DNA of 64,000 nucleotides from AP-15 sp963775875 (lineage in GTDB: Bacteria; Pseudomonadota; Alphaproteobacteria; ATCC43930; CGMCC-115725): assembly GCA_963775875.1 (NCBI GenBank), contig CAVZKP010000014.1, positions 310,001 through 374,000 of the forward strand. The letters are read 5' to 3'. The notes below the pieces were generated by a model. It made no database searches. It was not told the DNA's origin and was given only the letters and a program-made list of their open reading frames with translations. Within the stretch, counting starts at the first letter, position 1, and the number at the start of each line of letters is the position of its first letter. This document shows positions 62,946 through 64,000 of the stretch, piece after piece. A program made the position numbers and the translations under genes.

Positions 62946-64000
62946 ATGCAGGTAATGAATGTCATTGCCGAGATCCTAAAGCGCGAGGGCATCTCGACCC
63001 TGTTTTGCTTTCCGACGACACCGATCATCGAGGCCGCCGCGGCAGTCGGCATCCGCCCGGTGATCTGCCGCCAGGAGCGGGTCGGCGTCCATATGGCCGA
63101 CGGTTTTGCCCGAGTTTCCAACGGGCGGCCGCCGGGCGTCTTTGCGATGCAGTACGGGCCGGGCGCCGAGAACGCCTTTGCCGGCGTCGCTACCGCCTTT
63201 TCCAACTCGACCCCGGTGGTGTTCTTGCCGCTCGGTCATCCACGTGAGACCGCGCAATTGTTTCCGATGTTCAAATCGAGCCGCGCCTATGCCTCGATCA
63301 CCAAATCGGTCGAGGAAGTGCAGCTGCCGCACGAAATCGCCAACATCATGCGGCGCGCCTTTTCGCAGGTGAAAAACGGGCGGTCCGGCCCGGTCATGGT
63401 GGAGGTGCCGGCCGATGTGACCGGGATCGAAGTCGATGTCGACCCGAGCGCTCATCGACCGGTGCGCGCGACCCGATCGGCCGGCGATGCGGGCGACATC
63501 GACGACGCGGCGAAAATGCTGCTCGACGCGTCCTGCCCGATGATCCTTGCCGGGCAGGGCGTGTTTTATGCCGAAGCGACCGACGAGCTGCGGCGGCTGG
63601 CCGAGCTGCTGCAGGCCCCGGTAATGACGACGTTTGACGGCAAGAGCGCCTTTCCTGAGGATCACGCGCTGGCGCTTGGATCGGGCGGCGGCACTTTTAC
63701 CGGGCATGGCCGCCATCTGCTGCACAAATCCGATCTGGTGCTGGGCATCGGTTGCAGCTTTACCCGCCACGGCATCGCCACCCCGGTATTCCCACCCGGC
63801 AAGAAGTACATCCACGCGACCAATGACACCCGCGACTTGCACAAGGCTTTTGCCGCCGACCTCGGGATTCTCGGCGACGCCAAGCTCGTGCTCGGGCAGT
63901 TGATCGAGGCGATACGCGATCGGCTGGGCGGAAAGCCGCGCTCGAACGGCGTCGCTCAGGAGATCGCGGCCAAGCGCGAGGAATGGCTCGCCCGCTGGCG
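62946..64000 (+). CDS. Thiamine-diphosphate-dependent enzyme, N-terminal part (runs off window)
   Basis: The frame from ATG 62946 (GGGAGG upstream) is open to the window end, 351 codons. It begins MQVMNVIAEILKREGISTLF, then CRQERVGVHMADGFARVSNG with the catalytic Glu of the N-terminal Pyr domain. It continues GVFAMQYGPGAENAFAGVAT, RSGPVMVEVPADV and the middle domain (CPMILAGQGVFYAEATDELR). This matches acetolactate-synthase/benzoylformate-decarboxylase-like proteins. The C-terminal ThDP-binding domain with GDG is beyond the window. Together with the EthD/ABM genes it suggests small-molecule catabolism. Confidence 0.88.
   Translation, partial: MQVMNVIAEILKREGISTLFCFPTTPIIEAAAAVGIRPVICRQERVGVHMADGFARVSNGRPPGVFAMQYGPGAENAFAGVATAFSNSTPVVFLPLGHPRETAQLFPMFKSSRAYASITKSVEEVQLPHEIANIMRRAFSQVKNGRSGPVMVEVPADVTGIEVDVDPSAHRPVRATRSAGDAGDIDDAAKMLLDASCPMILAGQGVFYAEATDELRRLAELLQAPVMTTFDGKSAFPEDHALALGSGGGTFTGHGRHLLHKSDLVLGIGCSFTRHGIATPVFPPGKKYIHATNDTRDLHKAFAADLGILGDAKLVLGQLIEAIRDRLGGKPRSNGVAQEIAAKREEWLARW

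Overview
The window reads as a GC-rich alphaproteobacterial chromosome, probably Rhodospirillales in the broad sense. The evidence is the host gene order (clpB, DUF4167, prmC, prfA, hisS, ispG, rodZ; then ptsP, flavin oxidoreductase, lysC, ubiG; then mutT, argJ, a parvulin and secA) and alphaproteobacterial families such as DUF4167, DUF1178 and DUF6456. No genus can be named from sequence alone.

Region 1 (1 to about 24.5 kb) is most of a siphovirus-type prophage. Nearly all genes lie on the minus strand. From right to left they are: an S24-type repressor on the plus strand with a leftward promoter and operator-like palindromes; two small early genes (a zinc-ligand-like protein and a DUF6456 protein); a terS remnant with two in-frame stops; terL; a cassette of five consecutive proteins with export signals, including a tailspike-like beta-helix and a twin-arginine protein; portal; fibre, adaptor and glycosidase-like genes; a frameshifted prohead protease/scaffold gene; major capsid; connectors; tail tube; a tail chaperone pair with an apparent -1 frameshift; and the start of the tape-measure gene, cut by the window edge. 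No integrase or lysis gene lies in the window. The terS and protease lesions suggest a defective prophage, unless they are sequencing errors.

Region 2 (24.6 to 50.3 kb) is conserved housekeeping DNA: protein quality control (clpB, parvulin), translation termination (prfA, prmC), hisS, isoprenoid synthesis (ispG), cell shape (rodZ, frameshifted), nitrogen-PTS (ptsP), lysC, ubiG, grxC, comF, mutT, argJ, secA and tRNA-Lys(CTT). Inside it a glycosyltransferase-87 gene has decayed through several frameshifts. The convergent ispG gene runs about 109 codons past its usual end, antisense to that wreck.

Region 3 (50.3 to 60.55 kb) looks like an old integrative island. It is bounded on the left by intact tRNA-Lys and on the right by a degenerate 3' copy of the same tRNA, which directly abuts the N-terminal fragment of a tyrosine integrase. 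It carries a frameshifted serine hydrolase, two amidohydrolases plus a fragment of a third, an AraC/TPR regulator, a methyltransferase, a CinA-like/nucleotidyltransferase fusion and an Asp-box propeller protein.

Region 4 (60.6 to 64 kb) holds a helix-turn-helix protein and, behind an 18-bp perfect palindrome, a plus-strand series of small dimeric alpha-beta-barrel proteins (two EthD-like, one ABM), a lipoprotein and the first part of a thiamine-diphosphate enzyme. This looks like a small-molecule catabolic locus.

Single-base frameshifts recur in phage, island and one core gene, so both gene decay and residual indel errors should be considered.
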